This document shows positions 18,052 through 26,083 of a DNA stretch of 64,000 nucleotides, in pieces; position 1 is the stretch's first letter, and each line of letters begins with the position of its first letter. Origin of the DNA: Ammoniphilus sp. CFH 90114 (GTDB lineage Bacteria > Bacillota > Bacilli > Aneurinibacillales > RAOX-1). The stretch covers positions 194,475 to 258,474 of the forward strand of contig NZ_SDLI01000005.1 in NCBI RefSeq assembly GCF_004123195.1. Direction: 5' to 3'. The notes beneath the pieces are model-generated. The model was not told the origin of the DNA. It saw nothing but the letters and a program-made list of their open reading frames with translations, and did not search any database. The translations under genes were made by a program, and so were the position numbers.

Positions 18052-19983
18052 TTATTTCGTGTCTATGCTAATGGTCTTACTTTCACCATTCCAGTTTACA
18101 GTTGCACGTAAGCTCTCACTTACAAATCTTAATGGGACCATAGTTCGGCCATTTATCATTTTCGCTTCTTGATCCAATATGACGTCTTTGCCATTGTGGC
18201 TAGCTTGTCGACTACCAATGGTTATGGAAATGACATCTGAGTCTTTAGTTGCTTTCGCCGTATTTGTCGTTGGATCCCATTCTACTACTGCACCCAAAGC
18301 TTCGAATAAGCCTCGAAGAGGTACCAAGGTTCGGTTGTTCATCATGACCGGTGTTTGATCGTAATGTTGAGGATAGCCGTTTAGAAGAATATCAATAGGC
18401 ATCTCTCCTTGAACACTTTGTTTCTGTGTCCCATCATATTTTATCTTCTCATCACCCAGGTCAATGTAAATCCATTCTCCTTTCATGACACCGACTGTAA
18501 TCGAGTGCAGATCCTTGAAACGCTCGCTTGTCGCATCCTCATGATAACGAGTTTTAAAATACTCTCGGTCTTGTTGAATTTGTTTGTCCGTTACATTGAA
18601 GTAAGAAAAGCTGGTCTCGAAGTTAATATTTCGATCACTATAAGTTGCGTCTAAGTGGTAATATTGGCCATCAATTTTCACTAAATTCCAGCCATGAGCA
18701 ATTCCGTTTGCCGCTATCCCCGCAGCTATTTCGTTTTCGATGCCCTGTAGATCTAAAAGGATTTGAACGGACGTAGCATACCCATCACAATTGGCAACAC
18801 CGTTCATTAAAGCATCATACGCCGTTCTATGGTGTAGGGAATAGGAAGTGTTTTTTACTATGTATTGAAAGATAGCAAATTCTTTTTCCAATTCTGACAT
18901 GTCATCACGAATAATTCCACGCTGAATCTCTTCTAATTTATTTCTAAATTGCTCAAACATATGGATATTAAAAGGTCGACCGTAATGTTCATCCCAAATG
19001 ATTAACTCCTTTAGTTGAGGAAGTTCGTTTAATAGATTCATATTTTTAATGAGATTATTTCCTAGGTTTAAGTATTCCAATTTTTGCAAGTGAACTAAAG
19101 GAGAAATGTCTGTGATTGTACCTGTACGATCTAATTCGAGTTTGCGCAGATTGACTAACTTACTTAAAGGAGATAAATCTGTAATCGGTAGACCGGATAA
19201 GTTTATCTTTTCTATTTGCGTCTGCGTTTCTAAAGGGCTAATATCTCGAATCGGGTTAAAACTTAAATCATGTAATTTAATTTCTTCAAACTCATGCAGG
19301 TGCTTCATATGACGTATGGGTTCAATGCTGGTAATTTGATTATGATGTAGTGAAAAAGAACGGATTGGTAAATCCTGAATGGGTGTCAAATCTTGTATTT
19401 GATTAAACCCTGCCAAAAATAGGCGCAGATTAGTAAGTTTTTTTAAGGGAGTTAAGTCCCTTATTTGATTATCTGAAACATTTAATTCTGTTAGTTCTGG
19501 AAGACCTGATACAAAGTCTAAACTAGTTATTTTGTTGTTCTGTATAATAAGACTTGTAAGGGTTGGGCTATTGAGCTCGGGAATCGTGACAATCCCATTT
19601 CCAGTTAGATCAACGCGCTTTAAAGACATGGTATTGATAAAAGATAAATCTCGCACCTTATTGTCAGCCAGAAATAATGCCTGCAAGCGGTCAAGTTCGA
19701 GTAATGGTGAGACATCTGAAATTTCGTTGCCATTTAAATTAAGGCTCAACAATTGCCTTAGTGATTGTATTCCATCTAAACTTTTAATTTTCTTATTACT
19801 AGCGTCAAGAGATTGCAACCCTGCGACATCATTAGGGGTGATGATTCCACTTGGTTTCTGAATGGCTTCCCGAACTGCTTGCTCGAGATTGGAATCTGCA
19901 AATTGAATGCCTTCACCACCTTCTGCAAAGGATAGAGTAGGAACTAGAAGAAAACAAAGAATGAGAAATAAAATTTTTTTCAC
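18052..19983 (-). CDS. Secreted LRR - transglutaminase - copper-amine-oxidase-N domain protein
   Basis: The 643-residue protein begins with a signal peptide (MKKILFLILCFLLVPTLSFA). About a dozen internalin-like 22-residue leucine-rich repeats follow (about 25-330, pattern LTNLRLFLAGFNQIQDLTPI). Next is a transglutaminase-like domain (about 340-510) with Cys in ANCDGYA, His in AHGWN and Asp in HLDATYS. Two copper-amine-oxidase-N-like segments close it (NRTLVPLRGLFEALGAVVEW and GRTMVPLRFVSESLRATVNW), which usually bind cell wall or metal. It probably acts at the cell surface. The GTG start (complement of 19981-19983) lies five bases after AGGAGG; the upstream ATG at 20016 lies before that site. 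Confidence 0.9.
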   Translation of the reverse strand: MKKILFLILCFLLVPTLSFAEGGEGIQFADSNLEQAVREAIQKPSGIITPNDVAGLQSLDASNKKIKSLDGIQSLRQLLSLNLNGNEISDVSPLLELDRLQALFLADNKVRDLSFINTMSLKRVDLTGNGIVTIPELNSPTLTSLIIQNNKITSLDFVSGLPELTELNVSDNQIRDLTPLKKLTNLRLFLAGFNQIQDLTPIQDLPIRSFSLHHNQITSIEPIRHMKHLHEFEEIKLHDLSFNPIRDISPLETQTQIEKINLSGLPITDLSPLSKLVNLRKLELDRTGTITDISPLVHLQKLEYLNLGNNLIKNMNLLNELPQLKELIIWDEHYGRPFNIHMFEQFRNKLEEIQRGIIRDDMSELEKEFAIFQYIVKNTSYSLHHRTAYDALMNGVANCDGYATSVQILLDLQGIENEIAAGIAANGIAHGWNLVKIDGQYYHLDATYSDRNINFETSFSYFNVTDKQIQQDREYFKTRYHEDATSERFKDLHSITVGVMKGEWIYIDLGDEKIKYDGTQKQSVQGEMPIDILLNGYPQHYDQTPVMMNNRTLVPLRGLFEALGAVVEWDPTTNTAKATKDSDVISITIGSRQASHNGKDVILDQEAKMINGRTMVPLRFVSESLRATVNWNGESKTISIDTK

Positions 19984-20142
19984 AATATCCTCCTGTTTAA
20001 CTAATTTTCTGTTCATATATTTTTATTCTAACATAAATTCTCATTCTTATTTGACCATCCATGGTAGAACCTAGTCTTTTAATTAACAGTTCCTTTGGTT
20101 CATTATGATATAATAGGGACTATTAATTGTATGGAGGGTCAC

Positions 20143-20700
20143 ATGACAGAGATTCAAATCGAGGGTAGTGATATATATTTGAGATATGCGAGGGAATCGG
20201 ATCTGGATGAATACTTTACTTTTATACAAGATCCTGAGATGAATATTTTAACGGGTTCGCAAAGAGTATTCACCCGCGATGAAATTGCCGCTTGGATAAG
20301 TAAGATTAGTATCGTGCATTGTGGTCGAACTGATTTTATGATTATATTGAAAGAAACGAACGAACTATTGGGCGAGGTCGTGCTAAACGAAATCGATTCA
20401 ATCAACCGGAGCGCAAATATTCGCATTGGAATTCAAGGTGCTGAGCATCGCGGTAAAGGCTACGGTACGGTAGCGATGATTGAAATGCTCCGTTACGGTT
20501 TTAACACATTGAAGTTGCATCGTATCCATTTAGGCGTGTATACTTTCAATCCACGAGCAATCCATGTTTACGAGAAAATAGGTTTTACAAAAGAAGGGTT
20601 ACAGCGAGATGCCTTGTACTTAGATGGGAAATATCATGATATGATTACGATGGCTATTCTCGAGGACGAGTTCCGATCACTGCATGAGCCGATACGCTAA
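20143..20700 (+). CDS. GNAT family N-acetyltransferase (RimJ/RimL-like)
   Basis: The 185-residue protein carries the GNAT core: VVLNEIDSINRSANIRIGI, the acetyl-CoA loop HRGKGYGTVA and the late segment HRIHLGVYTFNPRAIHVYEK, then GFTKEGLQRDALYLDGKYHD. These mark the SpeG/RimJ-like branch, which transfers acetyl groups to amines of small molecules or proteins. The ATG at 20143 follows GGAGGG; a longer reading from 20131 is possible. A TATAAT box lies at 20109-20114. Confidence 0.9.
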   Translation: MTEIQIEGSDIYLRYARESDLDEYFTFIQDPEMNILTGSQRVFTRDEIAAWISKISIVHCGRTDFMIILKETNELLGEVVLNEIDSINRSANIRIGIQGAEHRGKGYGTVAMIEMLRYGFNTLKLHRIHLGVYTFNPRAIHVYEKIGFTKEGLQRDALYLDGKYHDMITMAILEDEFRSLHEPIR

Positions 20701-20703
20701 ACG

Positions 20704-20759
20704 GAGAGGCAATCCTTATAGGTTGGTAAAACCGCCTGGTAGGGTTAGCCTCTTTTTTT
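20704..20759 (+). terminator. Probable intrinsic terminator
   Basis: GAGAGGCAATCCTT and AGGGTTAGCCTC pair imperfectly around the intervening sequence and are followed by seven T, just after the acetyltransferase gene. Confidence 0.65.
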
Positions 20760-20771
20760 GAACAAAAACAA

Positions 20772-20840
20772 TACCTTGCATTATAGGGTACTTTGTTTTA
20801 AACTGATGTTAGCTCAACAATACCTTGTATTATAAGGTAC
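20772..20840 (+). promoter_or_regulatory. Duplicated inverted-repeat operator of the PadR gene
   Basis: ATACCTTGCATTATAGGGTAC (20771-20791) and ATACCTTGTATTATAAGGTAC (20820-20840) are near-identical direct copies spaced 49 bases apart. Each is an inverted repeat (TACCTT...AAGGTA, one arm changed in the first copy). They sit directly before the PadR gene, as expected for an autoregulatory operator. Assignment to PadR is inference. Confidence 0.6.
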
Positions 20841-20862
20841 TTGATAAGGTGGTGATCAGATA

Positions 20863-21198
20863 TTGGATATCAATAAAGAAGTTTTAAAGGGTCATATCGA
20901 TACGTTAATCCTTTCTCTATTACGTCGCAGGGACATGTATGGGTATGAATTAGCTAAGTATGTACGAGAAAAAAGCGAAGATCAATTCGAGCTAAAAGAA
21001 GGAACGCTTTATCTATCCCTTAAGCGATTAGAGAAAAACAACTGGATTGAATCTTATTGGGGTGACGATCAAGGACCAGGAGGAAGAAGGAAATATTACA
21101 AATTAACTTCAATTGGTGAGGAAAGCTTCGAACAAAAGCGAAGAGAATGGGAGTTTATAAAAAAAATCATGGATTCGTTTTTAGGAGGAAAAATCTAA
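20863..21198 (+). CDS. PadR family transcriptional regulator
   Basis: The 111-residue protein has the PadR winged helix: LKGHIDTLILSLLRRRDMYG, YELAKYVREKS, the wing LKEGTLYLSLKRLEKNNWIE and GGRRKYYKLTSIGEESF. The TTG start at 20863 follows AAGGTGGTGAT. It overlaps the next gene by one base (TAATG). Such PadR genes usually control the membrane-protein gene behind them. The two inverted repeats upstream are likely binding sites. Confidence 0.9.
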   Translation: MDINKEVLKGHIDTLILSLLRRRDMYGYELAKYVREKSEDQFELKEGTLYLSLKRLEKNNWIESYWGDDQGPGGRRKYYKLTSIGEESFEQKRREWEFIKKIMDSFLGGKI

Positions 21199-21914
21199 TG
21201 AAGCAAATCGATAAATTCGTAAATTCGATTTATGCCCCCATTAGCGGGGAGGAAGCGAAAGAGTTAAAAGAAGAAATGAGAAGCCACTTGTTAGAAGCTG
21301 TGGCTGAGCTGAAGGCAGAAGGTAGAACCGAAGAAGAGGCGATTTCAATTGCCATAGAGCGTTTTGGAGATGAAAAACAAATGACAAGAGGGGTTTTAGC
21401 CATGTTCCAATCCCAAAAGAAATTTATTAAAGGGTTATGGTTATCCGCGATTGCTTTTTTAGTCTTAGGTCTAGTGGTTTTCATTAGTCTTCATATGAAG
21501 GATAGCAAATACTCGGAAACCTTAGCTCTCATGACGAACCTTGTAGAATCTTATGATAGTAAAGGGAAATTTACAAAGGAAGACGCGTTAGCCATGCAGG
21601 AAATGATGGAGCGTAACGCTCGGTGGTTCGATAACATTAGTTATTTTGCGGTTATTAAAAATAGTGAACAAAACGGCAGCAAACTAAGCGAAAAAGTATT
21701 TGTTCATGGGCAAGAAGGCATCGGGGAAAGTGGTTTGATTCGACAAGGTATAGTGGGAAAAGATACATGGTACGTGGAATGGGAATACAAGGTATACGAT
21801 TACTTAAAATATCAGGCTTTTTATTATGTGTTTTTTGCTATTTCCGCCGTATTGTTTGCCTTGTCGATCATCGTTCAGACCTATTATCGCATTCGGTTAA
21901 GGGCATTTCCTTAA
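21198..21914 (+). CDS. Membrane protein with permease-prefix / DUF1700-like N-terminal domain
   Basis: The 238-residue protein starts with a cytoplasmic helical domain (EEAKELKEEMRSHLLEAVAE, then EEEAISIAIERFGDEKQMTR), the 'permease prefix' or HAAS-type domain. This domain is typically encoded after PadR regulators. Two membrane helices follow (about 74-95 and 205-228) around an extracytoplasmic segment of about 110 residues. Such proteins are thought to sense or modulate the envelope. The ATG at 21198 follows TAGGAGGA. It is translationally coupled to padR. Confidence 0.82.
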   Translation: MKQIDKFVNSIYAPISGEEAKELKEEMRSHLLEAVAELKAEGRTEEEAISIAIERFGDEKQMTRGVLAMFQSQKKFIKGLWLSAIAFLVLGLVVFISLHMKDSKYSETLALMTNLVESYDSKGKFTKEDALAMQEMMERNARWFDNISYFAVIKNSEQNGSKLSEKVFVHGQEGIGESGLIRQGIVGKDTWYVEWEYKVYDYLKYQAFYYVFFAISAVLFALSIIVQTYYRIRLRAFP

Positions 21915-21983
21915 ATACGATATCCTTGTTTTTTTGCAAGTTAGGTATATTTATTTGCAAGTAGGGTGGTTTATAGAAAGATA

Positions 21984-22015
21984 GGGCTTCCTGGTTTATC
22001 CTGACCAGGAAGCCC
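21984..22015. terminator. Bidirectional hairpin terminator
   Basis: GGGCTTCCTGGT and ACCAGGAAGCCC form a perfect 12-bp stem with an eight-base loop between convergent genes. T runs are short on both sides, but the stem is very stable. Confidence 0.75.
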
Positions 22016-22024
22016 TTAGCCGTA

Positions 22025-23434
22025 TTAGGCTACTCGTTCATCAGGAGGGATAGTGTCATCTATTTTCTTTACATAATACTTGCCTTTTGTTGCAACGGCT
22101 AGGACGATTGTGAGAATAAAGGCGATCACCGCCGCAAACAGAGCTGCAATATTCTGAAGGGTTGCACCCATGTAACCGAACACGGCGAGCGACCCAATAA
22201 CACTCGATAGGAGCAGGGAGATGACGCCGACAGGGTTCCATGCGTACAGATTTTCTACCCTATGTTCGAAATACAAAGGACCGATCTTCATCGTCCGTTT
22301 AACGACAAGGGCATCTGCAACAAGGATGGCAGCCCAAGCGAATAAGAAGACGCCTTGGAAGCTTAATAGTGGACCTAGATGATCCAATGCTCCGGCTAAC
22401 ATGGCAGCGATGGCCGCGATAGCTGTAAACGCCACCCAGAAGGTTCTTCCAGGCTTGAACTTAAATACATTCTCGAAAAAATTAGATAAGGAAAGAGAAC
22501 CACTGTAAAGATTTGTAATGTTAATGCGCAGTTGGGTCAAAATCGTAAATAAGGCTCCGCCAATACCAATGATGTGAACAAAGTACACGCCTGGATTTTC
22601 CTCTCCCATTCTCACGCCAAACCAGATTCCAATCAACCCCATGATAAAGAAACAAACCAATTGGGGGATAAATCCTACCATGAACACACCAATTTTAAAT
22701 TCATCTTTGCGAATGAACCGCGCATAATCAGAAATCAGCAGCGCCATGATTCCAATAAGCCCATTCATGATTCCAAAGCAGGTTAATAAAGCGGTTCCAC
22801 CCACTTGCATCCCTTCCGGAAGGAAACTCCAGATGGAGCCTTGGTGAACAGATTCCATATTGGCAGCAGCGACAATCCCTGCTCCTAACAGGATGATAAA
22901 TATAGGAAGAGACCATTTCTGTAATTTATCCAATTGCTTCATGCCGAACCAGTTGAAAGGAATAACGACTAATCCAAAAAACACCATTAAAGCCCACATC
23001 GGGACGACCTGCAAGTATTCGTGAACGGCACTAGCCATAATCGCGCCTTCTATTGCGCAATACATAATAAAATTGATGGCGTAGATAAAGGAAGTGATCG
23101 AAGCACCAATATAGCCGAAGCCTCCACCGCGAGCCATCAGGTTCGTGTTGAGTCCAGTTTTAGCTGAGTAAAAGGCGATGACCAACCCTAGCAGTCCAGC
23201 CATGACGGTAGCATAAATTTCAGCTAATAAAGCATTCACGGCACCAAAAGAGATCGCCATAAGACTTCCCATTTGCATAAACACCATGGCTGTAGCTACA
23301 CCTAGTGCTACGTTTGTAATGCTCCACCAGCCCATCGTACGGTAATGGGAGGGGACCTTTTCTAATGCATAATCTTCTTTTACTTCATTTCGAGAATCAT
23401 GAGGTGATTCTTTGGGAACCATAATTTCTGCCAA
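22025..23434 (-). CDS. NCS1-family nucleobase/hydantoin permease (CodB-like)
   Basis: The 469-residue protein has about twelve membrane helices and NCS1 features: RTMGWWSITNVALGVATAMV near the first helix, ARGGGFGYIGASITSFIYAI, and DYARFIRKDEF in the middle loop. NCS1 transporters import cytosine, purines, allantoin or hydantoins with Na+ or H+. Divergence from hyuAB and a shared sigma-54 control region suggest a hydantoin- or pyrimidine-like nitrogen source. Start: AAGGAG lies nine bases before a TTG (complement of 23432-23434). The TTG at 23443 touches the ribosome site, and the next ATG is 18 bases downstream. Confidence 0.88.
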   Translation of the reverse strand: MAEIMVPKESPHDSRNEVKEDYALEKVPSHYRTMGWWSITNVALGVATAMVFMQMGSLMAISFGAVNALLAEIYATVMAGLLGLVIAFYSAKTGLNTNLMARGGGFGYIGASITSFIYAINFIMYCAIEGAIMASAVHEYLQVVPMWALMVFFGLVVIPFNWFGMKQLDKLQKWSLPIFIILLGAGIVAAANMESVHQGSIWSFLPEGMQVGGTALLTCFGIMNGLIGIMALLISDYARFIRKDEFKIGVFMVGFIPQLVCFFIMGLIGIWFGVRMGEENPGVYFVHIIGIGGALFTILTQLRINITNLYSGSLSLSNFFENVFKFKPGRTFWVAFTAIAAIAAMLAGALDHLGPLLSFQGVFLFAWAAILVADALVVKRTMKIGPLYFEHRVENLYAWNPVGVISLLLSSVIGSLAVFGYMGATLQNIAALFAAVIAFILTIVLAVATKGKYYVKKIDDTIPPDERVA

Positions 23435-23534
23435 TTGGATCAACTCCTTTTCATTTTTTAGTAAACCTAACCCTCGGTTTTTCTAAAAAAGAACTTCCCT
23501 CCTTTGTTTAAAAATAGCCAATCACAAATATCTA

Positions 23535-23552
23535 ATGCAAGTATAGTGCCAA
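23535..23552 (-). promoter_or_regulatory. Sigma-54 promoter of the NCS1 permease gene
   Basis: On the minus strand the sequence reads TTGGCACTATACTTGCAT, a full match to TGGCAC-N5-TTGCA with the invariant GG and GC separated by 10 bases. It lies about 100 bases upstream of the permease start. Transcription would need SigL (RpoN) and an NtrC-family activator. Confidence 0.8.
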
Positions 23553-23657
23553 TTCTAAAAAGTCAGACTTCAACACTAGGAACAAGGGTTTATCTTTCAG
23601 TTGGTGGGAGAATAAATCAGTATTCTGCAGATCATCCTTCAATTCTGCAATAATGGT

Positions 23658-23895
23658 TTTCATTTTTGAAAGATTTCAAGATGCACTAAGGCAATGATAA
23701 GGAGATGATGGAGTAGATCATCTACGCAAAGAGGATCATTAGAATGATTTCAATAATGAAACTAATATAATCTGAAATTTGGATCTATACTGAATATTTA
23801 ATGAGATGAAGCTTGCCTGAAGCCTGTTGTTGTCTAGCTTCCTGCAGCTGACCACACAGGTTTCAATTTTGAAACCTGTGATTTCAGATTTGATA
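23658..23895. promoter_or_regulatory. Array of TTTCA-N4-TGAAA inverted repeats (putative activator sites)
   Basis: Three perfect copies of TTTCA-N4-TGAAA lie at 23658-23671, 23748-23761 and 23861-23874. A fourth with TGATA as right half is at 23882-23895. The third is extended to CACAGGTTTCAATTTTGAAACCTGTG (23855-23880), with 12-bp arms. They lie 85-310 bases upstream of one sigma-54 start site and from about 140 bases upstream of the other, which is where enhancer-binding activators sit. The activator itself is not encoded in this window. Confidence 0.7.
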
Positions 23896-23946
23896 CAGTT
23901 TGGGGTGGTTTTTAGAAATTCATCGCGGTGTTGTCCTACCCATGAA

Positions 23947-23963
23947 TTGGCATACAATTTGCT
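23947..23963 (+). promoter_or_regulatory. Sigma-54 promoter of hyuAB
   Basis: TTGGCATACAATTTGCTT has GG at 23949-23950 and GC at 23961-23962 with exactly 10 bases between, matching the -24/-12 pattern. It places a start near 23974, about 60 bases before hyuA. Confidence 0.78.
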
Positions 23964-24033
23964 TTATTTAAATTAGAGAGAAAATTAGCTTTGTGGAGGC
24001 ATTTAGGACCCCATCATTCTAAGGAGGAATAAC

Positions 24034-26082
24034 ATGAGTAAATATCAATTGGCGGTAGACGTAGGTGGAACATTTACGGACGTTTTTATCTTTAATGAAG
24101 AAACGAAAGAAATATCGGTAACGAAGGTATCTTCCACCCCTCACAATCCAGCGGAAGGAATCATGACTGGGATTACACAATCTAATGTGTCGGCGGAAGA
24201 TATTCATTTATTTTCACACGGGACGACGGTTGGGTTAAATGCCTTGATTACTCGTAATTTACCCAACACCGTTCTTATCACAACGAAAGGTTTCCGAGAT
24301 GTGCCAGAAATTCGCCGTGGAACTAAATTGGAACTCTGGGATGCATATGAGGATGTAGCTCCACCTTACATAAAAAGACGGAATCGATTTGAAGTGGAAG
24401 AAAGGGTTGATTACCAAGGGGAATTGATCACTCCTTTAAATGAATTAGAAGCAAGGGACCTAGCACGTATATTGAAAAAAAGAGGAGTTGAATCCGTAGC
24501 TATATGTTTTATCAATGCCTATAACAATGGCATCAACGAACTGAGGATGAAGCAAATTCTGCAGGAAGAACTTCCAGATGTGTATATTTGTACTTCAAGT
24601 GAAACGCTTCCGGAAATTTTTGAGCATGAACGAATGAGTACAACAATTGTGAACGCGGTGCTTGGTCCCCTTTTAACCCATTACATTCAAAACCTCACGC
24701 TGGAAATGAGAGAAAAAGGGTATAAGGGAGATGTTCTCCTTCTGCATTCCGGCGGGGGAGTGATGACATCTGAGACGGTTTCGAAATACGGGGCGAGAAT
24801 AGCGAGCTCCGGAATCGCCGCGGGTGCTATTGCAGGATCTTACATTGCCAAGTTGTGTGGATTCAACAATGCTATTGGGCTTGACATGGGGGGAACGAGT
24901 ACAGATATTTCCCTGATGTACAATGGGGATTTACGAATCACTAAGGAATGGTATATCGAATATGGCTATCCTATTGGTTTTCCGAGCATCGAAATCTTGA
25001 CCATTGGCGCAGGTGGAGGAAGCTTAGCCTGGATAGACAATGGGGGTTCATTAAGAAATGGTCCGCAAAGTGCGGGAGCGGATCCGGGCCCGGCTTGCTA
25101 TATGAAAGGTGGGGTCGAACCGACGAATACGGATGCCAACGTATTGCTAGGTAGACTCAATACGAAGCTGTTAAGCGGAAAAATGACCTTGAACAAGGAA
25201 GCTTCCGCTCAAGTCATTCAAGAAAAGATAGGAAATTACTTTAATCTTTCCGACTATGAGGCTGCCAATTCGATTGTGAAGGTGGCGAATGCCAATATGT
25301 GTGACGCTCTTCGCCTGATATCGGTTCGTCGAGGATATGATCCTAGGGATTTTGCCTTGGTCGTATTCGGAGGCGCAGGAGCCCTTCATGGAGCCCACTT
25401 AGCCAAAGAAATGGAGATTCCGACCGTCATTGTTCCTCCGTTCCCGGGAATCACTTCCGCTATGGGATGTTTATTGGTCGATGTGCGGCATGATCTATCC
25501 AAGACGTATCATGTCAGAGCGGCGGATGTGACGAGTGATGAGCTTGAAAAGGAGTTTATGGCTCTGGAAAAGGAAGCTATTAAACTATTACAAGCAGAAG
25601 GAATAGAGGATCAGGATATGAATCTGATTCGCTACTTGGACATGCGCTATATGGGACAATGGCGTTCCCTCGAAGTGCCTTTAAGTCGCCCTGTTCATTC
25701 CTTGGAAGAAGCACTAGATCGATTCCACCAAGAACATCAGAGAGAATTTGCTTATTCTGACCGTAGTCAAGTTGTGGAAATTCATGGTCTTCGGGTCGCT
25801 GCTGTTGGTACGGTTCCCAAGCCGGCCTTACCTAAATACGAACCTGTAGGGACATTAGAAGAGGCATTAGTGGAATATCGCGATGTTTATTTTGAGGAAG
25901 CCGGAGGAATGGTGAAGACTCCTATATATGCTAGAGATAGCATTCCAACTCTGTCGGAATTTACCGGTCCTGCTATTGCAGAGCAGATGGATTCTACCAC
26001 AGTCATCCCTCCTGGTTTTCACGTAAAGGTTGATGAATATAAGAACATGATTATGACATATGAAAAGAAGGAGGAGTTGTAG
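24034..26082 (+). CDS. hyuA: Hydantoinase/oxoprolinase subunit A (HyuA)
   Basis: The 682-residue protein has the N-terminal Hydant_A_N domain with the ATP-site motif DVGGTFTDVFIFNEE and FSHGTTVGLNALI. The ASKHA core contains LLLHSGGGVM, GLDMGGTSTDISL, LTIGAGGGSLAWID and SAGADPGPACY. A C-terminal domain ends the protein. HyuA pairs with HyuB to open cyclic amides such as N-methylhydantoin or 5-oxoproline with ATP; acetone-carboxylase subunits are also relatives. The ATG follows AAGGAGG. It is the first gene behind the sigma-54 promoter and one base from hyuB. The exact substrate is not determined by sequence. Confidence 0.92.
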   Translation: MSKYQLAVDVGGTFTDVFIFNEETKEISVTKVSSTPHNPAEGIMTGITQSNVSAEDIHLFSHGTTVGLNALITRNLPNTVLITTKGFRDVPEIRRGTKLELWDAYEDVAPPYIKRRNRFEVEERVDYQGELITPLNELEARDLARILKKRGVESVAICFINAYNNGINELRMKQILQEELPDVYICTSSETLPEIFEHERMSTTIVNAVLGPLLTHYIQNLTLEMREKGYKGDVLLLHSGGGVMTSETVSKYGARIASSGIAAGAIAGSYIAKLCGFNNAIGLDMGGTSTDISLMYNGDLRITKEWYIEYGYPIGFPSIEILTIGAGGGSLAWIDNGGSLRNGPQSAGADPGPACYMKGGVEPTNTDANVLLGRLNTKLLSGKMTLNKEASAQVIQEKIGNYFNLSDYEAANSIVKVANANMCDALRLISVRRGYDPRDFALVVFGGAGALHGAHLAKEMEIPTVIVPPFPGITSAMGCLLVDVRHDLSKTYHVRAADVTSDELEKEFMALEKEAIKLLQAEGIEDQDMNLIRYLDMRYMGQWRSLEVPLSRPVHSLEEALDRFHQEHQREFAYSDRSQVVEIHGLRVAAVGTVPKPALPKYEPVGTLEEALVEYRDVYFEEAGGMVKTPIYARDSIPTLSEFTGPAIAEQMDSTTVIPPGFHVKVDEYKNMIMTYEKKEEL

Positions 26083-26083
26083 A

